DNA from: Gemmatimonadaceae bacterium | Lineage (GTDB): Bacteria; Gemmatimonadota; Gemmatimonadetes; Gemmatimonadales; Gemmatimonadaceae | Reading direction: 5' to 3' | DNA: 55,172 nucleotides | Assembly (NCBI GenBank): GCA_013817305.1 | Contig: JACDCY010000007.1 | Span: 1 to 55,172 of the forward strand | Part shown: in pieces, positions 7,786 through 16,043 of the stretch | How the letters are laid out: each line of letters opens with the position of its first letter | Position numbering within the stretch: position 1 is the first letter of the stretch | The notes under the pieces: model-generated | The model's database searches: none | Told to the model about the DNA's origin: nothing | What the model saw: only the letters and a program-made list of their open reading frames with translations | Program-made: the position numbers and the translations under genes

Positions 7786-9143
7786 GCGATCAGCTGCACT
7801 TTCGAGGTGACTTGCGTTTTCTCGATGAGCGCGGGCCAATATGCCACGATCTCCTCCACCTTCGGCCTTCCGCCTGCAAATCCCGTCACGCTGGGCGGAC
7901 CGTTCAGCACCAGTGGCGCGATCTCGCGAGTAAAGCGCTCCACCGCCTTTCTGTCGGGCCCGCGCACGCCGAAGCGAAGCTGGACCTCCGGCACGTCGCC
8001 CGGTCCGCCCGCCAGCGGACCGTGCGTCGACGAGTGTCCGACGAGCTCGGCGAGCACGTGGTCGAACCGGAGGCCGAGGCGGTCAAGCCTCTCGCGAAGT
8101 ATCCGCTCGGCGGCGCGCGCCTTGTCCAGCGCGTCCGGCCACGAATACACGAGCGTGCCGACAGCCTTGAAGCCGGCGCGATAAGCGATCGAAACCTTGA
8201 GCTTGTCTGTCGGCGGTCCGCCTTTGATGCCCTGCACGCGCACGCGGTTCTCTCCGGCCTGCTCGAGATGGATCGTCGTGAAGTCCGCGACCACGTCCGG
8301 CGTGATGTAGGAAACGGGATCGCCCATCTCGTATACGAGCTGCTCGGTTACCGTAGGCACACTCACGCGCCCACCGGTGCCCGCGTGCTTCGTAATGGTG
8401 AACGTGCCGTCCGGCGCCACCTCGGCGATCGGATAACCGACGTTCGCGAGATCGGGAATGTTGCGCCAGTCGTGCAGGCAGTTGCCGCCGGAGGCCTGGG
8501 CGCCACATTCGATGATGTGCCCGGCTACGATGCCGGAAGCGAGCTTGTCCCAGTCGTCGGCGCGCCAGCCGAACTCGTACCGCAATGGCGCCATCGTCAG
8601 AGCTGTGTCGGTGGAGCGGCCCGTGACGACGATGTTCGCGCCCTGCGTCAATGCTTCCAATATCGGCTCGGAGCCGATGTACGCGTTGGCGGCTATCACT
8701 TCGCCGCGGACCGTGCTCAACGGCGCGCCCGTATCCATGTTCGCCAGCTCGTGCCCGGCCCCGATCAGCTCGTCGATGCGCGGGAGCAGGTCGTCGCCCG
8801 TCACTACGCCGATCTTGAGCTTCCCCGCCGCGCCGCGCGTCTTCGCCATCTCCATCACGGCGGCCGCGCACGCCGGCGGGTTCACGCCCCCCGCGTTCGC
8901 GATCACCCGCACGCCGCGCTCCGTGATCGCCGGCAGCACGCTCTCGATGGCTCCGACGAAGTCGCGCGCGTAACCCATCGCGGGGTCGCGCTCCTTCTGC
9001 TTCTGCAGAATACTCATGGTGACTTCGGCGAGATAATCGAGCATCAGGTAGTCGATCTCTCCCCCTTCCGCCTGCCTGCGCGGAGCGTCGAGATCATCGC
9101 CCCAGAAGCCCTGGCCCGCGGCCACACGCACGAGCTTTTTCAC
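7782..9143 (-). CDS. atuA: Acyclic terpene utilisation AtuA family protein (DUF1446)
   Basis: 453-residue protein of the DUF1446 family, recognised by the N-terminal [11 protein letters not shown], then [37 protein letters not shown] (about residues 80-97) and [19 protein letters not shown]. In Pseudomonas the gene belongs to the cluster for citronellol/geraniol breakdown next to the geranyl-CoA carboxylase; related genes occur in leucine-type clusters elsewhere. Its exact reaction is unknown. GTG 9143 overlaps the stop of the carboxylase gene (GTGA), and this choice matches the family N-terminus; the longer open frame upstream is antisense-like filler. Full-length AtuA carries a further ferredoxin-like domain, which here is the next gene. 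Confidence 0.85.
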   Translation of the reverse strand: MKKLVRVAAGQGFWGDDLDAPRRQAEGGEIDYLMLDYLAEVTMSILQKQKERDPAMGYARDFVGAIESVLPAITERGVRVIANAGGVNPPACAAAVMEMAKTRGAAGKLKIGVVTGDDLLPRIDELIGAGHELANMDTGAPLSTVRGEVIAANAYIGSEPILEALTQGANIVVTGRSTDTALTMAPLRYEFGWRADDWDKLASGIVAGHIIECGAQASGGNCLHDWRNIPDLANVGYPIAEVAPDGTFTITKHAGTGGRVSVPTVTEQLVYEMGDPVSYITPDVVADFTTIHLEQAGENRVRVQGIKGGPPTDKLKVSIAYRAGFKAVGTLVYSWPDALDKARAAERILRERLDRLGLRFDHVLAELVGHSSTHGPLAGGPGDVPEVQLRFGVRGPDRKAVERFTREIAPLVLNGPPSVTGFAGGRPKVEEIVAYWPALIEKTQVTSKVQLIA

Positions 9144-10717
9144 AGCACAAACGCGCCGAGGTGCGGACCGGGGTTCTGCAGCGCGGCTGTCAGCGCCATC
9201 ACGATGACTTCGCGCGTGTCCTCGGGGTGCACGATCGCGTCGACGAAGCCGCGCGCCGCCGCGTAGCGCGAGTCGAGCTGGTGCTCGTAATCCTCGCGCA
9301 TCTCGTCCACGGATTTCTCCACCTCCGCCGGGAGCTTCGTTCCCTTTGTCTTCGCGGTCTCGAGCGCGCGGCCATGAACTGCCTGGATGGCGGACTCGCC
9401 CTCCATCACTCCCATGCGTCCCGTCGGCCAGGTAAAGATGAAATCCGGATCGAATCCCTGCCCCGACATCGCGTAGTAGCCCGCCCCGGACGCGTGATTC
9501 ACCGTGAGCACGATCTTGGGTGAGCGAGCCGTCGCCATGGCCTCGACGAACCTCGCGCCCGCGCGAATGATCCCGCTCTGCTCGGCCTCCGCTCCCACCA
9601 TGAAGCCCGACACATCCTGCACGAACAGAATGGGCAACTTCTGCTGGTCGCACCGCTCGATGAAGAATGCCGTCTTCTCCGCGCTCTCCGTGTAAATGAT
9701 TCCGCCGATCCGCGGCTTCTCCCCGGGGCGCTTCACCAGCTCGCGCAGATTGGCGATCACACCGACGGGAATGCCCCCGATGCGGGCGTCCGCGCAGATC
9801 ATCTCTTTCGCCAGCTCAGGCTGAAATTCCGTGAGCTCGCCAGCATCGACGATCGCACCCAGTAGCGCGTGCATGTCGTACGACATGCGATGGTCGCCGG
9901 GCAAGAGGTCGTATAACGCGTCCGAGCCATCGTCGCCCTCGACGGCACCGACCTCGACCTGCTCCGGCAGTTGACCGACCAGCGCGCGCAGCTTCTCCAG
10001 GCAGTCGGCGTCGTTCTCGACCGCGTAGTGCGCGACGCCGCTCACCTGGGTGTGCATGGTCGCGCCGCCGAGCGTCTCGGAATCCACTACTTCGCCCGTC
10101 GCCCCTTTTACGAGGTTCGGTCCGGCGAGCCCCATGAACGAGGTGCCCTTCACCATCAGGATCACGTCGGACAGCGCCGGGAGATACGCCCCGCCTGCTA
10201 CGCACTGGCCCATCACCGCGGCGAGCTGCGGCACGCGGAGGTACCGGCGCATGATCGAGTTGTAATAAAAAATTCGCGCCGCGCCGTACTGCCCGGGAAA
10301 GACGCCCCCCTGATAAGGGAGGTTCACGCCCGCCGAATCCACCAGGTAAATGATCGGGATCCGGCATCGCATGGCTATCTCCTGCGCGCGCAGAATCTTG
10401 GGGATCGTCTCGGGCCACCATGATCCGGCCTTCACGGTTGGATCGTTTGCGACCATCACGCACAACCGGCCGTGCACCGTGCCGATGCCGGTAACCACTC
10501 CCGCCGCGGGAGCCTGGCCGTCGTACCGGTCGTGCGCGATCAGCATTCCGATCTCGAGAAAGCGCGTGCGTTTGTCGCAGAGTCCGGCGATCCGCTCGCG
10601 CGCCGTGAGCTTCCCCTGCTCGTGCACTTTGGCGATCCTGGCGTCGCCACCCCCCTTTGCGATCTCGCCTTCGAGCTTACGGACAGTCGAACCCAGTTCG
10701 CGAAGCCGTTGGCTCAA
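9140..10717 (-). CDS. Acyl-CoA carboxylase, carboxyltransferase (beta) subunit
   Basis: 525 residues with the two crotonase-like halves of biotin-dependent carboxyltransferases. Visible landmarks are [13 protein letters not shown] near the N-terminus, [18 protein letters not shown], the first oxyanion turn [13 protein letters not shown], and the second [20 protein letters not shown] with GVMEGESA. The length and the [12 protein letters not shown] pattern fit methylcrotonyl-CoA or geranyl-CoA carboxylase beta subunits better than acetyl-CoA AccD. It would transfer CO2 from biotin to an acyl-CoA. No biotin carboxylase/carrier subunit is encoded in this window. The start is TTG 10717, overlapping the upstream kinase stop (TTGA), an unusual start that keeps translational coupling. 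Confidence 0.88.
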   Translation of the reverse strand: MSQRLRELGSTVRKLEGEIAKGGGDARIAKVHEQGKLTARERIAGLCDKRTRFLEIGMLIAHDRYDGQAPAAGVVTGIGTVHGRLCVMVANDPTVKAGSWWPETIPKILRAQEIAMRCRIPIIYLVDSAGVNLPYQGGVFPGQYGAARIFYYNSIMRRYLRVPQLAAVMGQCVAGGAYLPALSDVILMVKGTSFMGLAGPNLVKGATGEVVDSETLGGATMHTQVSGVAHYAVENDADCLEKLRALVGQLPEQVEVGAVEGDDGSDALYDLLPGDHRMSYDMHALLGAIVDAGELTEFQPELAKEMICADARIGGIPVGVIANLRELVKRPGEKPRIGGIIYTESAEKTAFFIERCDQQKLPILFVQDVSGFMVGAEAEQSGIIRAGARFVEAMATARSPKIVLTVNHASGAGYYAMSGQGFDPDFIFTWPTGRMGVMEGESAIQAVHGRALETAKTKGTKLPAEVEKSVDEMREDYEHQLDSRYAAARGFVDAIVHPEDTREVIVMALTAALQNPGPHLGAFVL

Positions 10718-11949
10718 GGAACCCCCTCCGGCCGGCGGGTGCCTGCCGCTGCCGCGTCTTCCTCGCGGCGCGACGGGAGCGAGAAGGCGAACACTGCGCC
10801 GCCTTCTTCAGGGAACTCCGCCCATGCGTTGCCGCCCACCGATTCGACCGTCTCGCGCACGATGCTGAGGCCGAGCCCGGAGCCTTCGATCCCCGTGACC
10901 GTTTCCGCGTGCGCACGGTAGAACTGCGCGAACAGCGCAGCCCTGGCCGCCGGCGGAACACCGATCCCGTTGTCGCGCACGCGCACGGTGAGCTCGCCAC
11001 TCAATCCGCCGGTGACGCTCGTGTCGCCGAACTTGAATTCGCCTTCCACGCGCACCCAGCGATGCTTGGCGTCGACGTCCGAATACTTGATGGCGTTGGA
11101 GACATAGTTCATCAAGCACAGCTCCACCGCCCCGGCGTCGACCTCGATCGGCGGCAGGTCGTCCGCGATCTCGACGTGCACGGCGGCTGCCTCCGCGGCG
11201 TCGCGAAGCTGACGCGCGACCTCGGTGGCCGCCTGCGGAAGCAGAATGTTGCGGCGCTGCCTGGTGTCGCCCTCGAGGCGCGAGAGGGAAACGAGATTCA
11301 GGAAGGCGCGCTGCAGCGAATCCGCGTTCTCCAGCACCATCCGCTGGAAGCGCTGCCTCTGGGGCGCCTCCAGCCAGTCTTCCTGGAGCAGGTGCGCAGC
11401 ACCGCGGATGGCGCCAACGCGATTCTTCAGCTCGTGCGACACGGTGCGGTTGAATCGCCGGAGCCGGTCCTCCCGCTCCTTTACCTGCTCCGCCCAGAGC
11501 CGGAGAAAATGCGTCATCGTCGCCTGCCTGATGACCTCGATGGCCTCGCCCACGCGCTGCCAGCAATCGAGGTACTCGCGCAACGGGTGCTCGGCCTGAT
11601 CTTGCTCGACGGAATCATTGAGGAACGAGAACAGGATACCGCCCAGAATCTCGTACTCCTTGAGTATCTGGTACGCGTCGAAACCCTGTGAATGTCGCAG
11701 CGCGCCGAGCTCCATCGCCTTGGCCGACATCACGTCGTCGAGCCCCTCGGGGTGCTCGAGGTAGTCGGCGATGCCCTCCACGAGCAGGGGCACGTGGTTG
11801 AGCAGGTCTTCGGTGGGAAACACCTTTTCGACCGAGATCGAAACGCGCGCGCTGATCCGCTCGAGCCAGCGCGAGACGATCTCGTTCTTGGCCGCACGCA
11901 GACGAGTGGCTAGCTCAGAGGCGAGCGCGTGAGGGTTTTCGCCTTGCAA
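10714..11949 (-). CDS. Sensor histidine kinase with RsbRD-like N-terminal domain
   Basis: 411-residue soluble kinase. Residues about 1-150 are all-helical (LATRLRAAKNEIVSRWLERI, LRHSQGFDAYQILKEYEIL) and resemble the non-haem globin-like RsbRD sensor domain. The HisKA box is RFNRTVSHELKNRVGAIRG with the phospho-acceptor His. The ATPase domain has N box NYVSNAIKYS, G1 box DNGIGVP and G2 box GSGLGLSIV. No membrane segment is visible. It is the first gene of the coupled operon carboxylase-atuA-hydratase-recQ, which is unusual for a signalling kinase; no response regulator is nearby. The start appears to be TTG 11949, as no ATG or GTG fits the N-terminus. Confidence 0.88.
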   Translation of the reverse strand: MQGENPHALASELATRLRAAKNEIVSRWLERISARVSISVEKVFPTEDLLNHVPLLVEGIADYLEHPEGLDDVMSAKAMELGALRHSQGFDAYQILKEYEILGGILFSFLNDSVEQDQAEHPLREYLDCWQRVGEAIEVIRQATMTHFLRLWAEQVKEREDRLRRFNRTVSHELKNRVGAIRGAAHLLQEDWLEAPQRQRFQRMVLENADSLQRAFLNLVSLSRLEGDTRQRRNILLPQAATEVARQLRDAAEAAAVHVEIADDLPPIEVDAGAVELCLMNYVSNAIKYSDVDAKHRWVRVEGEFKFGDTSVTGGLSGELTVRVRDNGIGVPPAARAALFAQFYRAHAETVTGIEGSGLGLSIVRETVESVGGNAWAEFPEEGGAVFAFSLPSRREEDAAAAGTRRPEGVP

Positions 11950-12048
11950 GAGGAATCTGTCCGTCGACTGAGGAGTGGATTGCTGCCGGGAACTTCCGAA
12001 ATGAACGGGCGCGCGCCAGTCGGCGCCAGTCCCGCGTCCCGCGACGAC

Positions 12049-13572
12049 TTACTTGTCGCCGGCCTGCCGGTAGTGGTTGAAACGCTCGAGGATGATGGAG
12101 ACGTAGTTCACCGGCTCGATGCCCCGCGAGTAGCCGTATTTCACGACCGGATTGGTGTACACCTCTTTCTTCGACTTTTGCAGGAGCCAATATGAGACGT
12201 CCGCCCACTTCGTGGGATCGTCCCCGGCTGCTTTCGCGAGTCGCTGCGCGTCCTCCACATGTCCGGACCCGGTGTTGTACGAAGCCAGGATGAACTTTAG
12301 CCGTTCCTCGGGGTCATCGATTCGCTTGGTCCAGTGATTCGTGAGCCAGTCGAGAAAGCGCACAGCCCCGGCGACGTTTTCCTGCGGATCGTTGGAGTTT
12401 CGCACCTTGAACTCTGCGGCCGTTCGCGGCATCAGCTGCAGCAGCCCGACCGCCCCGGCCCAGGAGCGGGCCTGCGGCTTGAACTTCGATTCCTGGTACG
12501 ACTGCGATGCCAAGAGACGCCAATCCCAACCGATCTTGGCAGCGCCTGCCTTGAAGAGCGAATCGTACTCGGAGAGCCGACCCGTCTCTGACGCCAGAAA
12601 TGGACTGTCGATTCGCTGGCGGTAGCCCGCGCCGTGGACGAAATACTTGGTGTACAGTCGCGCCATCATCGAAGCGTTCGACTTGTGGCCCATCCAATAA
12701 TTGAGCTGCGCCAGCAGCTGGGGTGCGTTGGGACGGACAGCCCAGGCTATCGGAGCGGCCTCGCCGAGCACCGGCCGCACAGTGATGTTCGTGTAGTGCT
12801 CGCTGGAGATGTCCGCGAGGTTCCCCTGGGCCACTGTGTAGCGGATGGTCCCCTCGGAGACCGCGCGGATCAGCGCCTCCGACGAAGCATCGACTTCCAC
12901 CACGTGGATATCGCCTGTCGTATCGGCCAGCTCGATCAGGGTCTGCGTGAACTGGGATTGGTCGGGCACGTCGACCCTTTGGCCCTTCAGCTGGGACGGG
13001 CGCTGAATCTGACGCACGCGCACGGTGGCAACCGGCGGCGTAACTGGCTCGGCCGCGCCACCGAGCGCCGGGGCCGCATCCGCGACTACGACTGCGGGCG
13101 GACCCGAAGTCCGCTGGACTAGCACAGGGTTGGTGCTGTAGAGCCCGCGCGTGTAGGCCACGAGTCCGGAATCCTGAGGAGCGGGCATCAGCCTCGCCGC
13201 GATGATATCGCCTTTGCCGGCACGCAGCAGCTTGAACATGCTGTCACGCTCGGTGACCACCAGCATTCGCAGAGTGACACCCATGTCTTCCGCGAACTTC
13301 TTCAGAAGCTCGTACTCGTAGCCCATCGGCTCGGCGCGGTACAGGAAGTACGTGGTCGAGTTGTAGGGCGCGATCACGGTCAGCGTGTCTCGCTGCCTGA
13401 TGGCGGCAAGATCGAATGCTACCGATGGCCCCATCTCCGCCTTCCGCTGTGCCCTTGCGAACGCAGTACTCAGGAACTGCGTGTCGCCGCAGCCGGCGAT
13501 CGCGGCGAGGCCGAGTACCAGAGCCATGCGGGCGAGGCGGGGTGGGGTGCGGCGGGAGAGGGTCACGAGCAC
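12049..13572 (-). CDS. mltF: MltF-like lipoprotein: solute-binding domain fused to lytic transglycosylase
   Basis: 507 residues. The N-terminus has a lipoprotein signal (basic start, LVLGLAAIAGC, Cys28), so it should be anchored in a membrane facing the periplasm. Residues about 50-320 form a family 3 periplasmic-binding-like domain (DTLTVIAPYNSTTYFL, MGYEYELLKKFAEDMGVTL). Residues about 340-490 are the SLT lysozyme-like domain, with LLASQSYQESKFKPQARSW (catalytic Glu in YQES) and GAVGLLQLMPRTAAEFKV. This is the architecture of MltF, which cleaves peptidoglycan glycan strands to give 1,6-anhydro products. A 20-30 residue Ala/Pro/Val linker splits the binding domain near residue 175-190. GTG 13572 is the likely start; other starts a few codons later cannot be excluded. 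Confidence 0.9.
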   Translation of the reverse strand: MLVTLSRRTPPRLARMALVLGLAAIAGCGDTQFLSTAFARAQRKAEMGPSVAFDLAAIRQRDTLTVIAPYNSTTYFLYRAEPMGYEYELLKKFAEDMGVTLRMLVVTERDSMFKLLRAGKGDIIAARLMPAPQDSGLVAYTRGLYSTNPVLVQRTSGPPAVVVADAAPALGGAAEPVTPPVATVRVRQIQRPSQLKGQRVDVPDQSQFTQTLIELADTTGDIHVVEVDASSEALIRAVSEGTIRYTVAQGNLADISSEHYTNITVRPVLGEAAPIAWAVRPNAPQLLAQLNYWMGHKSNASMMARLYTKYFVHGAGYRQRIDSPFLASETGRLSEYDSLFKAGAAKIGWDWRLLASQSYQESKFKPQARSWAGAVGLLQLMPRTAAEFKVRNSNDPQENVAGAVRFLDWLTNHWTKRIDDPEERLKFILASYNTGSGHVEDAQRLAKAAGDDPTKWADVSYWLLQKSKKEVYTNPVVKYGYSRGIEPVNYVSIILERFNHYRQAGDK

Positions 13573-13653
13573 TCCGGATGCGATTCTTGGGCCGTACCAA
13601 TCAGACGGTCACAGGCCCTTGCGAGGTCGCTTTAGGCTAGTTCGCCCCTGACG

Positions 13654-13659
13654 TATTAT
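13654..13659 (+). promoter_or_regulatory. Candidate -10 box for the DASS transporter gene
   Basis: TATTAT lies 37 bases upstream of the GTG start in the 123-base divergent gap shared with mltF. It matches the -10 consensus at five of six bases. The -35 region at the right distance (TTTAGG) is weak. Confidence 0.3.
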
Positions 13660-13695
13660 CGCCCGCGTGCGCAGACACTTTTTCGGCCTCGAATC

Positions 13696-14469
13696 GTGAG
13701 CGCACCGTCCGCCGAGCGCCCATCGCTCGCTCGATGGGCCGCCGTAGTCCTCCCCGCCGTGGCGGTCGCGCTCTATACGCCCCCCGGAGTTCCGCGCAGA
13801 TCGTGGCTGCCACTCGCCGTGTTCGTCGCGACCATCCTGGGCCTGATGCTCCGCCCGATGCCGGGCGGCGCAGTGGTGCTGATCGCAGTCTCCGCGCTCG
13901 CGCTGCTCGGGATCATGCCCATCACCGAGGCGCTGAGCGGCTACGCTGATCCAGTGGTATGGCTTCCCGTCGCGGCGTTTTTTCTCGCGCGCGCGATGCT
14001 CAAAACAGGGCTCGGACGACGGATCGCATTCCTTTTCATCAGAGCAATCGGCCACAGCTCGCTGGGGCTGGGATACGCGCTGGTTTCCACGGACCTCGTG
14101 CTTGCGTCCGTCATTCCGTCCAACGGGGCGCGCACTGGCGGAATCGTCTTCCCCATCGCGAAGAGCCTCGCCGAGGCGTACGAGTCACGCCCGGGCCCGA
14201 CCGCGCGCCGGCTCGGTGCCTTCCTCATGACGCTGGTGTACCAGTGCGAGGTCATCGTCTGCGCGATGTTCCTCACCGGCCAGGCGTCCAACGTGCTGAT
14301 CGCGAAATTCGCAAAGGACACGACGGGGCTCGACCTCAGCTACACCACCTGGTTCGTGGGGGCGATCGTCCCGGGGCTGATTTCGCTGGCGGTCGTAGGG
14401 CTGATTCTGTACCGCGCATTCCCGCCCGAGATCAGGCACACTCCCGCCGCGCGAGCTGGCGAGCCGTGA
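13696..14469 (+). CDS. DASS/SLC13 dicarboxylate-type transporter, N-terminal part (frameshifted)
   Basis: 257 residues covering the first half of a divalent-anion:sodium symporter (CitT/SODiT-like). Hydrophobic segments are dense, and the first substrate loop is present (LASVIPSNGARTGGIVFPI, about residues 134-152), where SNxxRT-type motifs bind sodium and carboxylate. The frame ends at TGA 14467 just after PPEIRHTP, where family members continue into a charged linker and then MGPMSR. That continuation is found in the next frame (14480-15112). A +1 shift in the GC-rich stretch about 14440-14456 would restore one protein, so this is one gene broken by a single indel or sequencing error. GTG 13696 start. 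Confidence 0.8.
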   Translation: MSAPSAERPSLARWAAVVLPAVAVALYTPPGVPRRSWLPLAVFVATILGLMLRPMPGGAVVLIAVSALALLGIMPITEALSGYADPVVWLPVAAFFLARAMLKTGLGRRIAFLFIRAIGHSSLGLGYALVSTDLVLASVIPSNGARTGGIVFPIAKSLAEAYESRPGPTARRLGAFLMTLVYQCEVIVCAMFLTGQASNVLIAKFAKDTTGLDLSYTTWFVGAIVPGLISLAVVGLILYRAFPPEIRHTPAARAGEP

Positions 14470-14479
14470 GCTCACGGCA

Positions 14480-15112
14480 ATGGGCCCGATGTCGCGCGCC
14501 GAGTGGACGATGCTGGTGGTTTTCCGGGGGGTCGCCGGGCTGTGGATGACGATGGGTCTGCACGGGATGCACTACACCGCCATCGCGCTGCTCGCGATCT
14601 GCGGGCTGCTGCTCACCGACGTGCTCACCTGGGACGACATCACGAGCGAGCGGGCCGCGTGGGACATTTTCGTGTGGTACGGCGGGCTCGTGATGATGGC
14701 CGGCGCGCTGTCGCGCTCCGGGCTGACGCGGACGTTCGCCGAGCTCGCGGCCGGGATGACGGTCGGCTGGGTCTGGTGGGCAGCGCTTGGCGGCCTGCTG
14801 CTCGTTTATTTCTACGCACACTACGGGTTCGCCAGCATCACCGCGCACGCCACCGCGATGTACATCCCCTTTCTAGTCGTAATTCTTGCCGCGGGCGCTC
14901 CGCCGTGGGTAGCGGTGCTGTCACTGGCGTACTACTCGAACCTGTGCGCCGGGATCACGCACTACGGCACTACTCCCGGCCCGATTCTTTTCGGCGCCGG
15001 CTACGTGTCGCAGGGCACCTTGTGGAAGCTCGGACTCATGGCGTCCGTTCCCAACATTCTGATCTTCGGACTGCTGGGCGGGCTGTGGTGGAAGTTGCTC
15101 GGCTGGTGGTAG
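14480..15112 (+). CDS. DASS/SLC13 transporter, C-terminal part (frameshifted from the gene before)
   Basis: 210 residues carrying the second half of the symporter: MGPMSRAEWTMLVVFRGVAG, then DIFVWYGGLVMMAGALSRSG, the HYGFASITAHATAMYIPFL helix, and the second substrate motif YYSNLCAGITHYGTTPGPIL (about residues 155-174) that marks 2-oxoglutarate/malate-type DASS carriers. This frame stays open upstream of ATG 14480, reading RELASRELTAMGPMS, which matches the charged linker expected in an intact protein. It is therefore not an independent gene by origin. Whether two separate polypeptides are made, a ribosome shifts frame, or the gene is dead cannot be told here. Confidence 0.8.
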   Translation: MGPMSRAEWTMLVVFRGVAGLWMTMGLHGMHYTAIALLAICGLLLTDVLTWDDITSERAAWDIFVWYGGLVMMAGALSRSGLTRTFAELAAGMTVGWVWWAALGGLLLVYFYAHYGFASITAHATAMYIPFLVVILAAGAPPWVAVLSLAYYSNLCAGITHYGTTPGPILFGAGYVSQGTLWKLGLMASVPNILIFGLLGGLWWKLLGWW

Positions 15113-15130
15113 GCCGGGGGGCGAAGGGCG

Positions 15131-15544
15131 CTACGCTTCCTGTTCCTGCCGCTCGGCGAACCAGTTTTTGATGTAGTCGATCAGCTCGCTGGTGTGCGTA
15201 CCGGGCCCGAACAGCTTGCCGATGCCCATCGCCTGGAGCGCTTCCATGTCTTCCTTTGGAAGGATCCCGCCGCCGGTGATGAGGATGTCGTCGCGCCCCT
15301 GCTCGCGCAGCAGCTCGACCACGCGCGGGAACAGCGTCATGTGCGCGCCGCTGAGAATGGAGAGGCCGACCACGTCCACGTCCTCCTGGACGGCCGCGGT
15401 GGCGATCATCTCCGGCGTCTGGTGCAGGCCCGTGTAGATGACTTCCATGCCGGCGTCGCGGAGCGCGGCGGCGACTACCTTGGCGCCGCGGTCGTGGCCG
15501 TCGAGGCCCGGCTTGGCTACGAGGATGCGGATTGGGCGGGTCAT
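15131..15544 (-). CDS. Acyl-CoA mutase small subunit, B12-binding
   Basis: 137 residues forming one cobalamin-binding Rossmann-like domain. The base-off/His-on signature DxHxxG is [11 protein letters not shown] (His17 would replace dimethylbenzimidazole), followed by [13 protein letters not shown] and the [13 protein letters not shown] loop. It pairs with the 568-aa large subunit at 16044-17750 to form a radical adenosylcobalamin mutase. Sizes of 137 and 568 residues match the two-subunit isobutyryl-CoA mutase design and archaeal split methylmalonyl-CoA mutases. A lipoprotein gene on the other strand sits between the two subunit genes. ATG 15544 start. Confidence 0.9.
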   Translation of the reverse strand: MTRPIRILVAKPGLDGHDRGAKVVAAALRDAGMEVIYTGLHQTPEMIATAAVQEDVDVVGLSILSGAHMTLFPRVVELLREQGRDDILITGGGILPKEDMEALQAMGIGKLFGPGTHTSELIDYIKNWFAERQEQEA

Positions 15545-15602
15545 GCGGTCAAGTTACCGGGTGCGGCGGAACTGAACCAGTAACCAGCGGGTATCGGCCG
15601 AT

Positions 15603-16043
15603 ATGAAGAACATTCGGCGGTCCCTCAGGGGAGCGTTGCTGGCCGGTCCCGCTGTGCTGCTGCTCGCCTGCGGCGACGCCATCAACGATCCGAGGTTGCA
15701 GACGTTCATGGGTTGCCCGGTGCGGGAGATTGTGGTGGACGAGAGCCGCGGCGGCACACTGTCCAGCGGCGATTGCCTGCTGGAAGGCGCCTATACCGAC
15801 ATGTATTACCTGGAAGTCTTCCGCGACAGCAACCTGATCATCGACCTCGAGTCGTTCGACTTCGATGCGTACCTCGTGCTGTATGACCGCGACACGGGTG
15901 AGCTGCTGGCGGACAACGATGATCTCAACAGCTTCGATAGCGACGCGCGGCTATCGGGCTTTCTACCGCGAGGTCGGTACGTGATCGCGGCTACGTCGTT
16001 CGATGTGGGGGAGACCGGACAGTACGTGATTACGGTGGACTAG
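15603..16043 (+). CDS. Small lipoprotein with pre-peptidase C-terminal (PPC)-like domain
   Basis: 146 residues. A basic N-terminus and hydrophobic core end in VLLLACGD, a lipobox with Cys23. The rest is a beta-rich domain: DCLLEGAYTDMYYLEVFRDS, LIIDLESFDFDAYLVLYDRD, LADNDDLNSFDSDARLSGFL and RGRYVIAATSF. This is the pattern of PPC domains, which accompany secreted peptidases and often bind calcium through such Asp-rich turns. Here it stands alone, with no protease domain. Its TAG (16041-16043) abuts the stop codon of the mutase large-subunit gene with no base between, so convergent transcripts must overlap. It splits the mutase gene pair. Confidence 0.75.
   Translation: MKNIRRSLRGALLAGPAVLLLACGDAINDPRLQTFMGCPVREIVVDESRGGTLSSGDCLLEGAYTDMYYLEVFRDSNLIIDLESFDFDAYLVLYDRDTGELLADNDDLNSFDSDARLSGFLPRGRYVIAATSFDVGETGQYVITVD

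Noticed and set aside
7812-9266. 484-residue plus-strand frame opposite atuA
   Set aside because: Composition is Arg/His-rich antisense filler, and the minus strand shows DUF1446 motifs.
14436-14482. Programmed ribosomal frameshift in the DASS gene
   Set aside because: No slippery heptamer, stop-associated stimulator or Shine-Dalgarno-like site was recognised; an indel or sequence error is simpler.
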